Source: Triparma columacea | Taxonomy: Eukaryota > Sar > Bolidophyceae > Parmales > Triparmaceae | DNA length: 63,853 nt | Assembly (NCBI GenBank): GCA_030267965.1 | Contig: BRYA01000159.1 | Location: 6,951 to 70,803 of the forward strand | Direction of reading: 5' to 3' | Shown here: positions 11,499 through 23,034 of the stretch, one piece after another | How positions within the stretch are numbered: position 1 is the stretch's first letter | How the letters are laid out: each line of letters begins with the position of its first letter | Notes under the pieces: model-generated | The model's input: the letters and a program-made list of their open reading frames with translations, nothing else | Told to the model about the DNA's origin: nothing | Databases searched by the model: none | Made by a program: the position numbers and the translations under genes

Positions 11499-12640
11499 TC
11501 ACTCAACTCTCCTCTCCATCCTTTCCTTATCCCCTTGATCATGTTTAACCCCCCCATGTACCTCCACCCAATCTCTAAACCTAATTTCCTCCTCGCTCCA
11601 CCATCTCCCGTTATCCTTCCCCCCTTCCCCGTTCCTCCACCTTTTCCCCCCCCCGTATTTCTCTGGTATTTCCTCGTAATCAAGATGTTTAGATAAAGCG
11701 GCGAGACTTGAACGGGTGGATGATATTGATACTTTTGACTGTGTACGTTCGTTTACGAAGACGCGGACGATTGACCAGATCGCACTGAACCATATTGGGG
11801 CATTCACAACCAGGATACACTTTTTAGTGTGCGTGTGTGGGGGGAGGAGGGGGGGGGGGAGGTTAGTTATGTTTAGACCTTTTACTACCCTATACATATC
11901 CCAAAAAATGCCGTCAACATCCCTCCCCACCCTTCCATACAAACCTCTCTCCCCCCCTCCTCTCTCACCTGGCTTCTTTCCGGGTAATGTGCTTGCATAA
12001 TCGCCGTAGTTTCCTTAATGAACTCCAGCACCTTCCCCTTAACATCCCCCACCCCCACCCCGTTCACGTCAAATACCGTGATCGTCTTGGCTTCTGGGGA
12101 AGGGTTTAACACGGTGAAACAAAACTCCGTCATGTAAACGTAATGACGGACGAGATCCGATACTGTTATACCTAAACCGGTTAAAGCAGGCACGTCGATA
12201 CCACCGCAATCCTCGTAATAAACCGTCGCGCCTGATTTACCCCGACCAGCGTAGTAGTGTGGGTAGTATTTTTTAATGTCCTTGAAATTCGGGGTGGGCT
12301 CTGATTGAAGCATGGTGTCTATGGAGTTGGATGCACGCCATGATAAAGTCGAGAGGAAACGACGGGAGGCTTCACGACGATCGTTTAAACAACCTATTAG
12401 GAAGCGGGTAGGGACTTGGAGGACACCAAATCTAGACTTGTATTTTGATTTGGTTATTGGGGTTAAGGTTTGGGGGGAGGTGGTAGTGGGGGGGGGAGGG
12501 GGGGGGGTGGAGAGGGATGATGCTAGGAGGGTTAAGGCGAATAGACCGAATAGGAGGATGGACTCTGATTGGAGAGCTGTTGGGGGAGGTGAAAGAAGGA
12601 GGAGGAGAGGGGGGATTAGGGAGAGTGTTTGTGAGGACAT
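11499..12640 (-). CDS. CRAL-TRIO (SEC14-like) lipid-transfer protein, copy 1
   Basis: Two exons, 12640-11969 and 11819-11499, joined in phase 0, give 330 residues. A hydrophobic N-terminus (LLLLLSPPP, then ILLFGLFALTLLASS) suggests a signal peptide or membrane anchor. The CRAL-TRIO lipid pocket starts around residue 135, with the family's characteristic stretches: YYPHYYAGRGKSGATVYYED, TVFDVNGVGVGD, HYPERSQ at the exon joint and CILVVNAPIWFSAIWSIVR, then LPEE-like EEIPEKYGG. In SEC14 proteins this fold exchanges phosphatidylinositol, other lipids or tocopherol-like molecules between membranes. The C-terminal 40 residues are charged. The intron starts GTGAGAGAGG and ends AAAAAG. It differs from copy 2 by only a few residues. 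Confidence 0.85.
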
Positions 12641-12677
12641 ATCAATGGAGATAGAGTGTGGAAGGAGTGTGAGAGGG

Positions 12678-12745
12678 AGAGTATCCTAACAGCGTGTCCT
12701 AACAGCGTATCCTAACAGCGTATCCTAACAAAGAGTATCCTAATA
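12678..12745. repeat. Short tandem array TATCCTAACAGCG upstream of copy 1
   Basis: Four to five imperfect copies of a 13-bp unit (TATCCTAACAGCG and variants) lie 40-100 bp upstream of the ATG. A degenerate version lies at about 15108-15175 upstream of copy 2. It could be a transcription-factor array or simply a satellite. Confidence 0.7.
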
Positions 12746-13309
12746 GAGGATCTTGTCTGCCCGCACTCCTATTTCCTAAATGTGTCTCAAATATGGACTA
12801 AAAGAATGACTGACCAAAACACACTGTCCAAAATGGAGATTTGTGCCTCGAAATGTGCCTCCAAATAAACGCCAAAAGGGCTGGCAAAGTGAGAAGTGAG
12901 AGTGTTCTCTCTGGGATAATTGAAGAAAGGAGGAAGGAGGAGGAGGAGGAAGATTATAACTTCGCGAAATCGCAATACTTTTTATATTTGAGAATACTCT
13001 TCGAACCGTATCGTCGAGAGCGTCATTATAAGCTATTCAAATTGAAAAATAATCGCGAAATAGGGAAGAAATTGGGAAGTTTTTTGGAAGTATCGAGAGC
13101 CGAGCCAGCCGAGCCAGCCGAGCCAGTGTCAAATGAGAGTGAGGAGGGAGAGAGGAGGGAGGAACAACAGCAACAACAACAACAGAGAGGAGAAAGACGG
13201 GAACAGAGAGAGGGAGGGAGAGGGAGGGGAAGGGGACTAAGAATGGAACAGGGATCCAGAACCAAAGCCAAGACAGGGAAGGGGAACAAAGCCATAAAAG
13301 CCTTAGAGA

Positions 13310-13396
13310 ATGTAGTATAATGTATAAATGTATGTGTAGTATGTATGTACGCTCTGGTACAGCATACTACACATACATTTATACATTATACTACAT
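13310..13396. repeat. Perfect 34-bp inverted repeat with 19-bp spacer
   Basis: Arms 13310-13343 and 13363-13396 are exact reverse complements. The core of the left arm is TAGTATAATGTATAAATGTA. The spacer itself contains GTAC on both sides of GCTCTG, so the stem can extend. No coding sequence or obvious target-site duplication was noted. Confidence 0.9.
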
Positions 13397-13715
13397 ACAT
13401 ACTCCCTGTCTCCTCCCCTCCTCTCGGTGTTCGGTCGTCCCTGTTCCCTTTCTGTTTCCCTTCCCTTCTTCCTCTCTGTTTCTTCCCGTCCCCCTTCTTC
13501 CTCTTCTTCCCTCCCCTTTCCCTTCCCCTTCCCCTTCCCCGTCTGTGTTCGGGTTCGGTGAAATTCGGGTTCGGTGAGATTCGGGGAGGGTTTAAAATGC
13601 TCATAACTCTTTACAACACACGTCTTTATAAGATCCGAAGGTACTTTTGGAACCGTGCTGTCAAGGGCTTCAATTTAATATATTCAAATATAAAATGCAT
13701 TACAAACTCGCAAAG

Positions 13716-13762
13716 TTACCTCCTCCGTTACCTCCTCCGTTACCTCCTCCGTTACCTCCTCT
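13716..13762. repeat. 12-bp tandem repeat TTACCTCCTCCG
   Basis: Almost four copies of TTACCTCCTCCG, the last one diverging. Confidence 0.9.
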
Positions 13763-13921
13763 TTCTCCAACATTTGCCTACACCACTGACGGGTTCAAAA
13801 CCACGTAATGTACCATAACCTAAGTACTTCGGTGTTTCAAAACGACAAAACAAAAACCCCCTTCACCTCTTTACCCTCCCCCCCCCTTCACCGCCATATC
13901 CCCTTTTATTTTATTGTAATT

Positions 13922-15350
13922 TGTCACTCAACTCTCCTCTCCATCCTTTCCTTGTCCCCTTCATCATGTTTAACCCCCCCATATTCCTCCACCCACTCTC
14001 TAAACCTAATTTCCTCCTCGCTCCACCATCTCCCGTTATCCTTCCCCCCTTCCCCGTTCCTCCACCTTTTCCCGCCCCCGTATTTCTCTGGTATTTCCCC
14101 ATAATCAAGGTGTTTTGATAAAGCGGCGAGACTTGAACGGGTGGATGATATTGATACTTTTGACTGGGTACGTTCGTTTACGAAGACGCGGACGATTGAC
14201 CAGATCGCACTGAACCAAATGGGAGCATTCACAACCAGGATACACTTTTTTGTGTGCGTGTGTTGGGGGGGGGGGAGGTTAGTTATGTTTAGACCTTTTA
14301 CTACCCTATACGTAATCCCAAAAAATGCCTTTTACATCCCTCCCCACCCTTCCATTATAAAACTCTCTCCCCCCCGCTCCTCTCTCACCTGGCTTCTTTC
14401 CGGGTAATGTGCTTGCATAATCGCCGTAGTTTCCTTAATGAATTCCAGCACCTTCCCCTTAACATCCCCCACCCCCACCCCGTCCACGTCAAAGACCGTG
14501 ATTGTCTTGGCTTCTGGGGAAGGGTTTAACACAGTGAAACAAAACTCCGTCATGTAAACGTAATGACGGACGAGATCCGATACTGTTATACCTAAACCAG
14601 TTAAAGCAGGCACGTCGATACCACCGCAATCCTCGTAATAAACCGTCGCGCCTGATTTACCCCTCCCAGCGTAGTAGTGTGGGTAGTATTTTTTAATGTC
14701 CTTGAAATTCGGGGTAGGCTCTGATTGGAGCATGGTGTCGATGGAGTTTGATTTACGCCATGATAAAGTTGAGAGGAAACGACGGGAGGCTTCACGACGA
14801 TCGTTTAAACAACCTATTAGGAAGCGGGTAGGGACTTGGAGGACACCAAATCTTGACTTGTATTTTGATTTTGTTATAGGGGTTAAGGTTTGGGGGGAGG
14901 TGGTAGTGGGGGGGGGAGGGGGAGGGGTGGAGAGGGATGATGCTAGGAGGGTTAAGGCGAATAGACCGAATAGGAGGATGGACTCTGATTGGAGAGTTGT
15001 TGGGGGAGGGGAAAGGAGGAGGAGGAGAGGGGGGATTAGGGAGAGTGTTTGTGAGGACATTTTGGGGTAGATTGGATGGAGATAGAGTGTGGAAGGAGTG
15101 TAGAGGGAGAGTGTCCTAGCAGAGTAACCTAACAGAGTATCGTAACAGCGTATCTTAAGAGAGAGTATCCTAATGAGGATCCTGTCTGCCCGCACTCCTA
15201 TTTCCTAAATCCTCTCAAATATGGACTAAAAGAATGACTGACCAAAAGACACTGTCCAAAATGGAGATCTGTGCCTCGAAATGTGCCTCAAATAAACGCC
15301 AAAAGGGCTGGCAAAGTGAGAAAAGATGGAAAAGTGAAAGTGTTCTCTGG
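13922..15350. repeat. Tandem gene unit B (CRAL-TRIO copy 2)
   Basis: The second copy of the block at 11495-12916. Identity continues beyond the gene at both sides, from the TCACTCAACTCTCC sequence after the stop codon to AAAGTGTTCTCT... or GAGTGTTCTCT... upstream. Small indels lie in the G/C-rich intron and the upstream repeat array. Confidence 0.9.
13924..15060 (-). CDS. CRAL-TRIO (SEC14-like) lipid-transfer protein, copy 2
   Basis: Exons 15060-14389 (672 nt) and 14244-13924 (321 nt) have exactly the same lengths as in copy 1, giving 330 residues. The chain differs from copy 1 by conservative changes, such as FDVDGVGVGD for FDVNGVGVGD and DYGEIPEKYGG for DYEEIPEKYGG, so both copies appear intact and under constraint. 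The open frame extends upstream to 15195, but that sequence corresponds to the non-coding flank of copy 1. I therefore use the start shared by both copies at 15060. It is a recent tandem duplicate, and the proteins probably have the same lipid-binding role. Confidence 0.85.
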
Positions 15351-15426
15351 GAGTGGAGAGCAGGAATAATGTGAGAGTTCTAATTGTCCTAATTAACGTC
15401 TAATTAACGTCTTTTACTCTGAAATA
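15061..15426. other. Divergent intergenic region
   Basis: It holds the end of repeat unit B (to about 15350) and the short upstream region of the EDRF1-like gene. A TCTAATTAACG sequence is repeated directly at about 15390-15411. Confidence 0.5.
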
Positions 15427-18400
15427 ATGTCATCAAAGGCTTTATCATCAATCACATCTCCATTATCATCATCATTAACGTCGTCAAATGAAAAGAATGG
15501 ACAAAAGAATAAGTCCTTTTCATCTACTGTCGATGCCAATCATATTACATCCACAAATGCATCTACAAATAAGGCCTCTATGCGTCCATCATCATCAATA
15601 CACACATCATCAACAATACACACATCATCATCATCACACACATCATCATCAGATACATCATTACTAGCATCACCATTACCAACAGGACTTCATCTTGTAT
15701 CTACTTATGATCCTTTAGCTAATAAACATGACAATACTAAAGATGCATCCAACGCCAACAACAACAACGCCAACGACAACATCCCCAACGTCAACAACAA
15801 CATCCCCAATACCAATAACAAAGACACATCCCAGCCATCACAAGATGGGATGGAAGTATGGGCTACATTAGGAGGGCTTGGGGGAGTTATACAAGCAAGC
15901 TTGAGCGCCTACGAAGGTTACTCACATTTACACAAAGACGACAAAGCGAGGTGAGAATACAACTATTTCATTTTGAGCCTGTTAGAGAATTGTATGAGAA
16001 TTCTATAACTACAAAAGCACAACAACAACTACAACAACCAACCTTGCTAGACTTAGACAGCTCCATCGACACCCCTACCCCTACCTATCGTGACCCTAAC
16101 CCTAACATGCAAACGCAACCCCTCTTACCCTCTATTGCTTCTCTCTCTCCTCAGTAAAGAGAAAGAGGGGGAACCCCCTTCCTACAGCAAGGTAGTCGTC
16201 ACCGGAGGTTCCAAGAGCAGCTCCCCCACCACCTCCCCAGACAAGCCCTCCTCAAGGGATAGCCGTCGCGACTTCGTCGCAGTCTACAAGGCCAGCGACG
16301 AGCTGATATTGCTGGACGGTGTAGCTCACAACCCAGGGAGCCCAATAGGGAGGAGGAAGGATAGAGGTGACGACATGATGACGACGGCCGACGACGCTGA
16401 CGTGGACGCTACGACGAATGACGGGGCAGAATCAAGAAACAACCCCCAACCACCTCTGAAGACTATCCGCATAAACATGACTCCCCCTCCTCCGCCCCCC
16501 CTACCATCCCCATCCTCCCCACCCTCCTCCTCAACCTCACCCCCAACAACTTCCTGCTCCCTGGTCCTCCACGACGTACCGACTACGATAATATCAGGCA
16601 CCCTAGGAGGAAACCTACAGCGCCTCCTAGGCTCCATACCTGAGCTACAAGAGACATTCGAGAAGGGTATAATGGACCAAGTTGTTAACGACTACTACGG
16701 ACAAACCACAACCGAGACGAGCACCAAACAAAATTCTAACAAAGACAGAACAAACCCCCACCCAGGCACAACGTCACCCTCCCCCACAAGCTCGGCCTCC
16801 TCTTCCGTAAGGTCCTCCTCCTCAAACCCTACCCCAAGTACACCCCCAAACCCTCAGCTAACCCCAATGTTTGTAGAAGCCTCCTCCCGATCTCTTCTAT
16901 CCTTCTTAAACTCCTCATGTAACGTATCTAAAGTATACGTCCTTTCAAAAACCTCCGTCCTATCACCTACGGGTTTATGTGAGGTGAAGGGAGGGACGGA
17001 TGGATGGGGGTATTGGCTGTGTACGGCTTGTTTGAGATTCGCTAAAATGCTGGAAGTTAAAGAAGGGATGGAGGGTAGAGTTAGGGAGTTACTTAATAAC
17101 GCGGAGGATATTCTAGATAAAGGTATGACAAGGGAAGGGAATAAGGAGGTGGAAGAAGAGGAAGGGAAAGGGGATGTACTTAAAAGTCAGGTCTGGGAAG
17201 TTAGAGGGGACTTTGAATGTAGGTGCGGGGATATTATCGAAGGGAGTAAATACTACTTCAAGGCTGTTGAAGTTATGGAACAGGCTGTAAAAGAGGAACA
17301 TGAACAGGAAGAGGCTCACAACACATCAGACTCAGACTCATGCGTATCAGAAGACTCATCAGATGAGGATGAAGAGGTAGATTTTCAGTCTCTAATAAGT
17401 TTATTAAAAACCTCCCTCCCCCCACCCCCCCCAACCCGTCCAACCCTTCATCCTAAATCCTCACGACTAGCTGCACTATCTATGTCACGTCAACAACTCT
17501 TAGGTGTAGCACCAAAAGCAACGATAAACTTACTCAAGGTTGCTAGGAAACATTTAACAGGGTGTAACCCGAGTGAGTTTATGTCCAGCGTTAGGCAAGC
17601 TGCGAAATGTATAGACATTAACAAACGTGCTTTCTCATTAGAACATAAGGGAAAAGGATTCGATAGGGATGTCATTGAAGGGAAGAGTAAGTTGAATGAA
17701 GTTTTGGGAGACTTTGGGAGGGTTTTTGTAGGGAGGATGGAGGAATTTAGAGAAAAAGGGGGACTGGGGGGTGGTGACGTTGTCGAGGTAAGGAAACCAA
17801 AAACAAAGGGGGGAGGGGAAGGGAAGGGGAAAAGGGAACGTAAGATCTCAGCATCAAAAACGTTGACACAACACTAAACTATAAAAACCCGTAATCCCTC
17901 ACACCCTTTTCACGCACCCCCCTTTTGTCTGCTTAGGTAGGTAGGGAGATTGAAGTTATGGAGTACGGTTCAATGGACGACCCCCCTACTTCGTCTTCCT
18001 CCACTTCTGCCTCTACATACTCTCGTGGTAAGATCCTCGGTCTCGGTGTCGGTGTTGACCTTTGGGGGTTAAGTGTATTGGGTGGACCAAGACCTGAAGA
18101 TGGAGGTGAGGATGATGATAAGGAAATTGAGGAATACTTTAATGGACAAGCACTTAGGGCAAGAGACCAGAGGAAGGCTATGCTGGCGGCTGTTGTGGGA
18201 TATGAGAGAGCTATTGGATTCAAGGTTAGTAGAACTGGGAGAGAGAGAGAGAAAGAGAGAAATTGTTGTGGCGGTCGCCCTCTTACCCATGTCAACTCCG
18301 TAACGAAAATACGCAGAATATGCTCCACGAGATGGGCCGAAAGCAGGCCCCCCAGTCAGGGACGTCACCATCCGTCTCGGCAAAAGCCGGTGACGCCTGT

Positions 18401-19696
18401 AACGAGCTCGGTAGTATTTGCTTACGTGGTATCTTAGACTACAAACGTATGGGTAAACCCGTCCCCCCCAGACTCACGTCTAGCGCGAGGTTCTGGATGG
18501 ATAGAGCTAGGGGGAGGTTCAAGGGTAAACCCGAGTGCAGGGAGGCAGAGGTCTCTGTAATGTGCAACGTGGCCATGCTTCTGAGGAGCGAGGAAATGCT
18601 CACTGAGGCTGTGGATGTTTTGAGGGAGGCGCATGGGGTATTGGAGGTTAGGGAGAACGGGGTGATTTGCTGGGACGGGGTTAGCGAGGCTACTGCGGGG
18701 GCTTATCTTGAGATGGGGGTTAGGATGAGGAGGGAGGTTGCGGGGAGGGGAGGGGAGGATGAGGGTGGGATATTTCGACAGAAGAATATTAAGAAAAAGG
18801 AGGAGAGGGAGGTGCTTGACCCGATGGAGAAGGCCCTTGACATCTACACGAGGCTGGGGAATGAGGCGCAAGTGGCGGCGACGAATTATCAGCTTGGAAT
18901 ATTCTACGGACTTGTATGGACCAGGCAGGGGGACGAAGCCAAGGCGGGGGACAGGCTGAGGAGGGCATTCGGACACCTGGAGAACGCGAGGGGATACTAC
19001 GGGAAGAAGATGGGGGAGGTAAGGGTTATGAGGAAAATGATAAGGAGATTGAGGAATACTTTAATGGACAAGCACTTAGGGCAAGAGACCAGAGGAAAGC
19101 CATGCTGGCGGCGGGGAAGATATTGCGGAGCGGAGGGTTCCCTTGAAGTTTATCTAACTCCTTCCCCGCGCACCCGGCTCGCTCGCAGGAGAAGACGGCC
19201 GTCCAGGTGATCCTCGACCTCAGCAACCTCTTCTCATCCATGGGGGCGTCGAACCTTGAAACTCTAACCAAGTCGGTAGAGTGCGTCCTCAACACCCTCC
19301 CGTCATTCTCACCCGAGTCGGTGGCCATGGCGCAGGAAAGGGGGGTCAAGACCTTCAACGCTTGGGCGAAGGAGATGGAGGAACTCGCTGTAAAGGTCGA
19401 GGTGAGAGGCCTTGGGTTAGAAATCCTTCTATATTTGATGCGGGGAAAAACAAATTCTTCTTACGACTAACCTCCCCTTTTTGGGCGGCCTCGCTTTTCG
19501 CTTGCCCCCTTCGGACCAACAGGAGAAGCTCCTTACCGTGACTCTAGCACTCGCGAGGATTGAGAAGACAAAGTGGAAGGACGTTTACGGGATCGTACTC
19601 AAGGGATCGTTGAAAAGGAAGAGGGACGGCAAGGGAGGAGCTACCAAGGCCATTCACGCCACGCTTGAGGAACTGCAGGGGAAACTGAAAGCCTGA
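15427..19696 (+). CDS. EDRF1-like TPR protein
   Basis: Six exons in consistent phase: 15427-15950, 16155-17787, 17937-18224, 18317-19018, 19189-19401 and 19523-19696, giving 1,177 residues. The first 120 residues are Ser/Thr/Asn rich. A region with GLHLVSTYDPL and a long Pro/Ser linker follow, then helical repeats. The C-terminal half resembles plant and animal EDRF1 (erythroid differentiation-related factor 1) in order and motifs: ACNELG, a YLEMGVRMRREV stretch like YLRLGMLL, then VAATNYQLGIFY and LENARGYYGKKM. Total length fits that family. EDRF1 is a nuclear TPR protein; its molecular role is poorly defined. The stop at 17877 belongs to an intron read-through: the donor GTAAGG at 17788 and the acceptor TTAG at 17936 restore the frame. 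Confidence 0.6.
19036..19113 (+). repeat. Exon fragment copied into an intron of the same gene
   Basis: The segment is nearly identical to 18114-18190 in exon 3 of the EDRF1-like gene (GATAAGGAAATTGAGGAATA and onward). The copy lies inside the intron 19019-19188, just after its donor. The copied reading frame (DKEIEEYFNGQALRARDQRK) remains open in the copy. Confidence 0.85.
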
Positions 19697-19773
19697 TTTA
19701 TTGTTTGCGAATACAAAATTTTCTGCGTTTTGGGTTTTTCTCATCATGATACCTCCCTCGATCACTCCGACAT

Positions 19774-22343
19774 TCACCACGACGTTTTCTCCCCCAACCT
19801 TGAAACGAGCTTGTCCTTGAATGCCCCTTCATCCTCCCAGAAGAGCAGGAAGCAGTCCCTGACCCCGTTCCCCTTGCCCATGAGTAGCATGTTCTCCTTA
19901 ACAATGTCGACCGCGTCCTTCTCATTCGTGTTGCCTTCGTATAACTCAACGCAGAGCCCTAGAATCTTCACCATTCTCTTCAAGCACTCGACGAGCGTCC
20001 ACCCAAAGACTAGCCCCGAGTCTAGGAGTGGGTGGAGCTCCACCCAGGCCTTTATGACCTCCCTGGCGCACTTCTTAAGCATCCCCCTAGCCCCCCCCGG
20101 GGAGTTTACCAGAGCGTCTAAGAACCTACCCTCGACTTCCTCCAGGTGCCCTGCCCCTACGTCCCCGCTCAGGAGCTCTGAGATGTACTCCAGGGCCGCG
20201 AGGGCCTCGTCCATGCTCCCCGCTACGTCTGAGGCCGCCTTGGCCTCCGTGGGTTTCGTTAGGACGTTGACGAAATCCGAGAAGAGGTAGTTGACGCCCG
20301 CGCCGTTGCTGAACTTGTAAGCTGGGTAGCACTTTGCCGCGCTCGTGGCTGACGAGCTGATGAGCTCGATCCTGGCCGGGTCCACGATTCGCTTGTTCTC
20401 GTGCACGGGGCCCAAGGTCAGGGTCTTCATGAAGGGCATGCTCCCGGCTTTGAGGAAGGGGGGGGCGAGCCTGTGGACGACGGTGCACTCCTTGACGAAG
20501 TTAGAGGCTGGGAAGGGGGGGGTAGAGGGGGAGGGAGGGGGGAGTTAGGGGTGGAGTTAGGAAGGTAAAATTATGTCGTGTGCTCACACGTCTTTCACAG
20601 CCCCCCCCCCCTGCCCCCCCCCGCCCCCCAAAAACCACTCTCACCTATGTGGGGGTCGTTAGAGTTAAGATGCTGCCAGAGTGTCGCTCCAAAAGTGTTC
20701 TCCTTCGCAGGTAGTCGTTCAGCTGGCCTTGCGAAGGTGTGAGAGATCGGCGGGCTTACTAGGAGGGCCGCGAGGTTGCTGGATGATGAGATCGGTGACT
20801 TTGAGAAGGATGATAGTTTATCAGAGCTATCGTCAACGGCTTTGAAGCTGACCTCGAGTTCGTTCTCCTCGGAGCCATCGCCGTCTGCGCAGCCGTCTGC
20901 GTTACGTCCCGAGGCGTTGGCGCTGCCGCTAACCATTGAGACCGTGGTGGCCTGACTTATTCCAATCGGAGGGCTAGATGGTGGTTCAGCCTGTGTTATC
21001 GGCATGTGATTGTCGAACTCCTCATCGTCGTCATCGTCGGAACCCATCTCCCCGTTCATGACCGCTGTCTCGAGCCTGCTGGGGGGTTAGCTACAACAAA
21101 ATAATGAATGTCAGGGTTCCGGGGGGGCGGTACTTCTCCTCCTTTTCTCACCTAGCGTTCGCGTTCTGCTTGGCCAACTTGGTCTTGTGCTGCCTCATTT
21201 TTTCCTCGTCCTCCTGAGAGTGGAACACTGTGCCATCAGCCATGACAAAGCCGCTCTCCGAATCCACACTGTGTATAAGAGAGTTGAGTTAGTGTGATGA
21301 AATTGTGCGCCGCTTTGCTGCTATGACCCTCTGTCTATCCTCACCTCTTCCTGCGTTTGTTGCTGCCACCTTTTTTCGCACCAGCGGCGGTGGCCCTCGT
21401 CTTCCTCCTCTTCCTCTTGGTCTCTGTGAATGATTCGTCGTCATCGTCGTCTTCGTCGAAGGAGTGATCCTCCTCAGACTCGGCTACATCTTCGTCCACC
21501 TCGTTGCTATCGTCAGGGTCAAAGTCCTCGTCGTCCGACCTCTCCCCCTCCGTGTAAGTGGTGTTTAGGGTGGAGTCCATGTAGTTACTGGACGCTCCGG
21601 TGTCGTCGAGGTAGTTGTTGTCCGACACGGATGACGTGTTGAGAATGGGTGAATTCAAAGGGTCAGTGACGCCGGTGGTATTGAGGAACGACCCGTCGGT
21701 GCTGGTGGTAATATTGACAAAGGTGGAGGGCTCGGCAGGTGACTGGGGGGCAATGGAGGAGTGCATTGAGACATCGTTCATGTTGTCGTAGCTCCTGGTC
21801 TCGTCCGCGTCGTTTGAGGCAAGGGAGGGGAGGGAGATTACTTTGAAGCTGCACGTGGGCTACGTGGAGGGTCAGCTACGATATGCGTCATGGGGGGAAA
21901 CCTCTTTGTGAGCTCTTCAAACAGTGGCCCCTTCTCACCTTTTCCCCCTCAGTCTGCCTGTACCAATCCACGATGACAATGTCCCCCTCGTGCACACTCA
22001 CGGGCTTGCCCTTCTCTAATCTGACCGGCTTGTTCTTCCCCTTCTTTGGCTCGCTCCCCTCCTCGTCGTCCCTCCCCTCCTCGTCATCCTTCCCCCCTCC
22101 GCTCCCCCCCCTGACCCCTTTCTTAACCAAGAGGCTGTCGTTCATCCCCAGCACCTCCACGGTGCACACATCATTCTCATCCACCTCGAACTTTAAGTGC
22201 TTCCTGCTGATCCCGTCCAGTGAAGAGTCCACGTAGATCATGGGCGTTGTGGTAGGCTTTACTTGAGAGGGTTTCCTTCCCAAAATCAGAGAAGCTGATA
22301 TCTGGGTTGTGATATTTTCGGTTGATAAAAGGCCATAAGGCAT
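19774..22343 (-). CDS. FHA-domain protein
   Basis: Five exons in phase: 22343-21939, 21859-21345, 21268-21152, 21075-20645 and 20507-19774, giving 733 residues. Residues 15-95 form an FHA domain, with the strand pattern LILGRKP, the recognition loop GISRKHLKFEV and a later VHEGDIVIVDW. FHA domains bind phosphothreonine and are common in nuclear DNA-damage or cell-cycle proteins. A long acidic and basic linker follows, with DEDDDDDESF and KRKRRK, probably a nuclear localisation signal. The C-terminal 240 residues form an unassigned helical domain (ASNFVKECTVVHRLAPPFLK onward). The first intron acceptor was set to the CGTAG at 21860 because that keeps the frame. Confidence 0.75.
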
Positions 22344-23034
22344 GTTTGAAAGTGTGTTTGAATGTGTGATTGAGGTATAATTGGGTTAGAAGTGAGGTAG
22401 TAGTGAGGTGTAAGTGACGTAGAAGGGGAGGGGAGGGAATTTTATTCAAAGGATGATGTAGAGAGAGTCGGGGGGATTTTGATTTCTTTGCTTTTTAGCT
22501 AATTTGAACGATTTGAACCGATGTGATCGAATGTAGTTCGCTTTCTTGAATTGTTGTGTTGGTATTGAGGATGTGAAAGTATTTGTAAGGGGGGGGAAAT
22601 GGAAGGAGGAAAATTTAATTGGAAACCAGAATTCGAGCCAGCATCAGGAATCCGAAAGGGGTGGATTTCCCAACAGAAAGACCCCACTCCCCCCCACACA
22701 CACCCCTAAATGCAAGCCGTGTTGGTGCTTGCATTCCTCCTGGCGGCGCCCAGCTACGTGATGATTCAGGCTCGGATGCTTTCCCTCTCCAAACAAACAA
22801 ACCAACACCCCAAACCCAACCCGACCCCAACCCCCATCCAACCCCCTTCCAACCCCCTTCCAACCCCCTTCCACAAGCATCGAAGATTGACAAATCATGA
22901 AAACGCTGATGACGACAACAGAACTCCCTGCGAAATATTCATTGCAGTGTTCTTTGGTATTGGGCTTGTGTGTATTAAGGCTTGTCATCCAGTTCTGTGC
23001 CCATCACAACCGCAGCAGGTCGCCCCTGCCTGAC
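22344..23034. other. Region between FHA gene and plastid gene, weak coding potential
   Basis: It contains a C-rich repeat CCAACCCCCTTCC (22845-22872) and a 107-codon open frame described separately. A part around 22640-22690 resembles 24452-24500 (an AAAGGGG, then ACAGA, then AGACCCCACTCCCC pattern), which suggests a further old duplication. Confidence 0.4.
22710..23033 (+). CDS. Possible small membrane protein
   Basis: An open frame of 107 residues. It has a hydrophobic start (MQAVLVLAFLLAAPSYV), a proline-rich middle and a second hydrophobic stretch (IFIAVFFGIGLVCIKA). The last codons run into a truncated copy of the plastid gene's last exon. No homologue recognised and no splice evidence. 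It may be a decayed gene whose 3' end was created by the duplication. Confidence 0.25.
   Translation: MQAVLVLAFLLAAPSYVMIQARMLSLSKQTNQHPKPNPTPTPIQPPSNPLPTPFHKHRRLTNHENADDDNRTPCEIFIAVFFGIGLVCIKACHPVLCPSQPQQVAPA

Larger units (their letters stand above)
11495..12916. repeat. Tandem gene unit A (CRAL-TRIO copy 1)
   Basis: A block of about 1.42 kb, repeated at 13922-15350 with high identity. It covers the whole CRAL-TRIO gene, its 5' flank and about 280 bp of further upstream sequence. The start-to-start distance is about 2.42 kb. Confidence 0.9.
12746..13923. other. Spacer between the two CRAL-TRIO genes
   Basis: It contains the end of repeat unit A, a purine-rich stretch (13130-13260), a perfect inverted repeat (13310-13396), a C/T-rich tract (13430-13545), the repeated GTTCGG motif at 13547-13575 and a 12-bp tandem repeat at 13716-13762. 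The open frame 12841-13320 is low-complexity Glu/Arg/Gln. I do not call a gene. Confidence 0.5.

Noticed and set aside
12841..13320. A 159-codon plus-strand frame rich in Glu, Arg and Gln
   Set aside because: It starts inside the duplicated upstream flank of the CRAL-TRIO gene, is purine-run low complexity, and its counterpart in unit B is not open.
15061..15195. 45-residue N-terminal extension of CRAL-TRIO copy 2
   Set aside because: The matching region in copy 1 is not an open extension; the shared ATG is the better start.
17877..17936. A gene boundary suggested by the TAA stop at 17877
   Set aside because: Splicing from GTAAGG at 17788 to TTAG at 17936 restores the frame and joins two halves that both resemble EDRF1.
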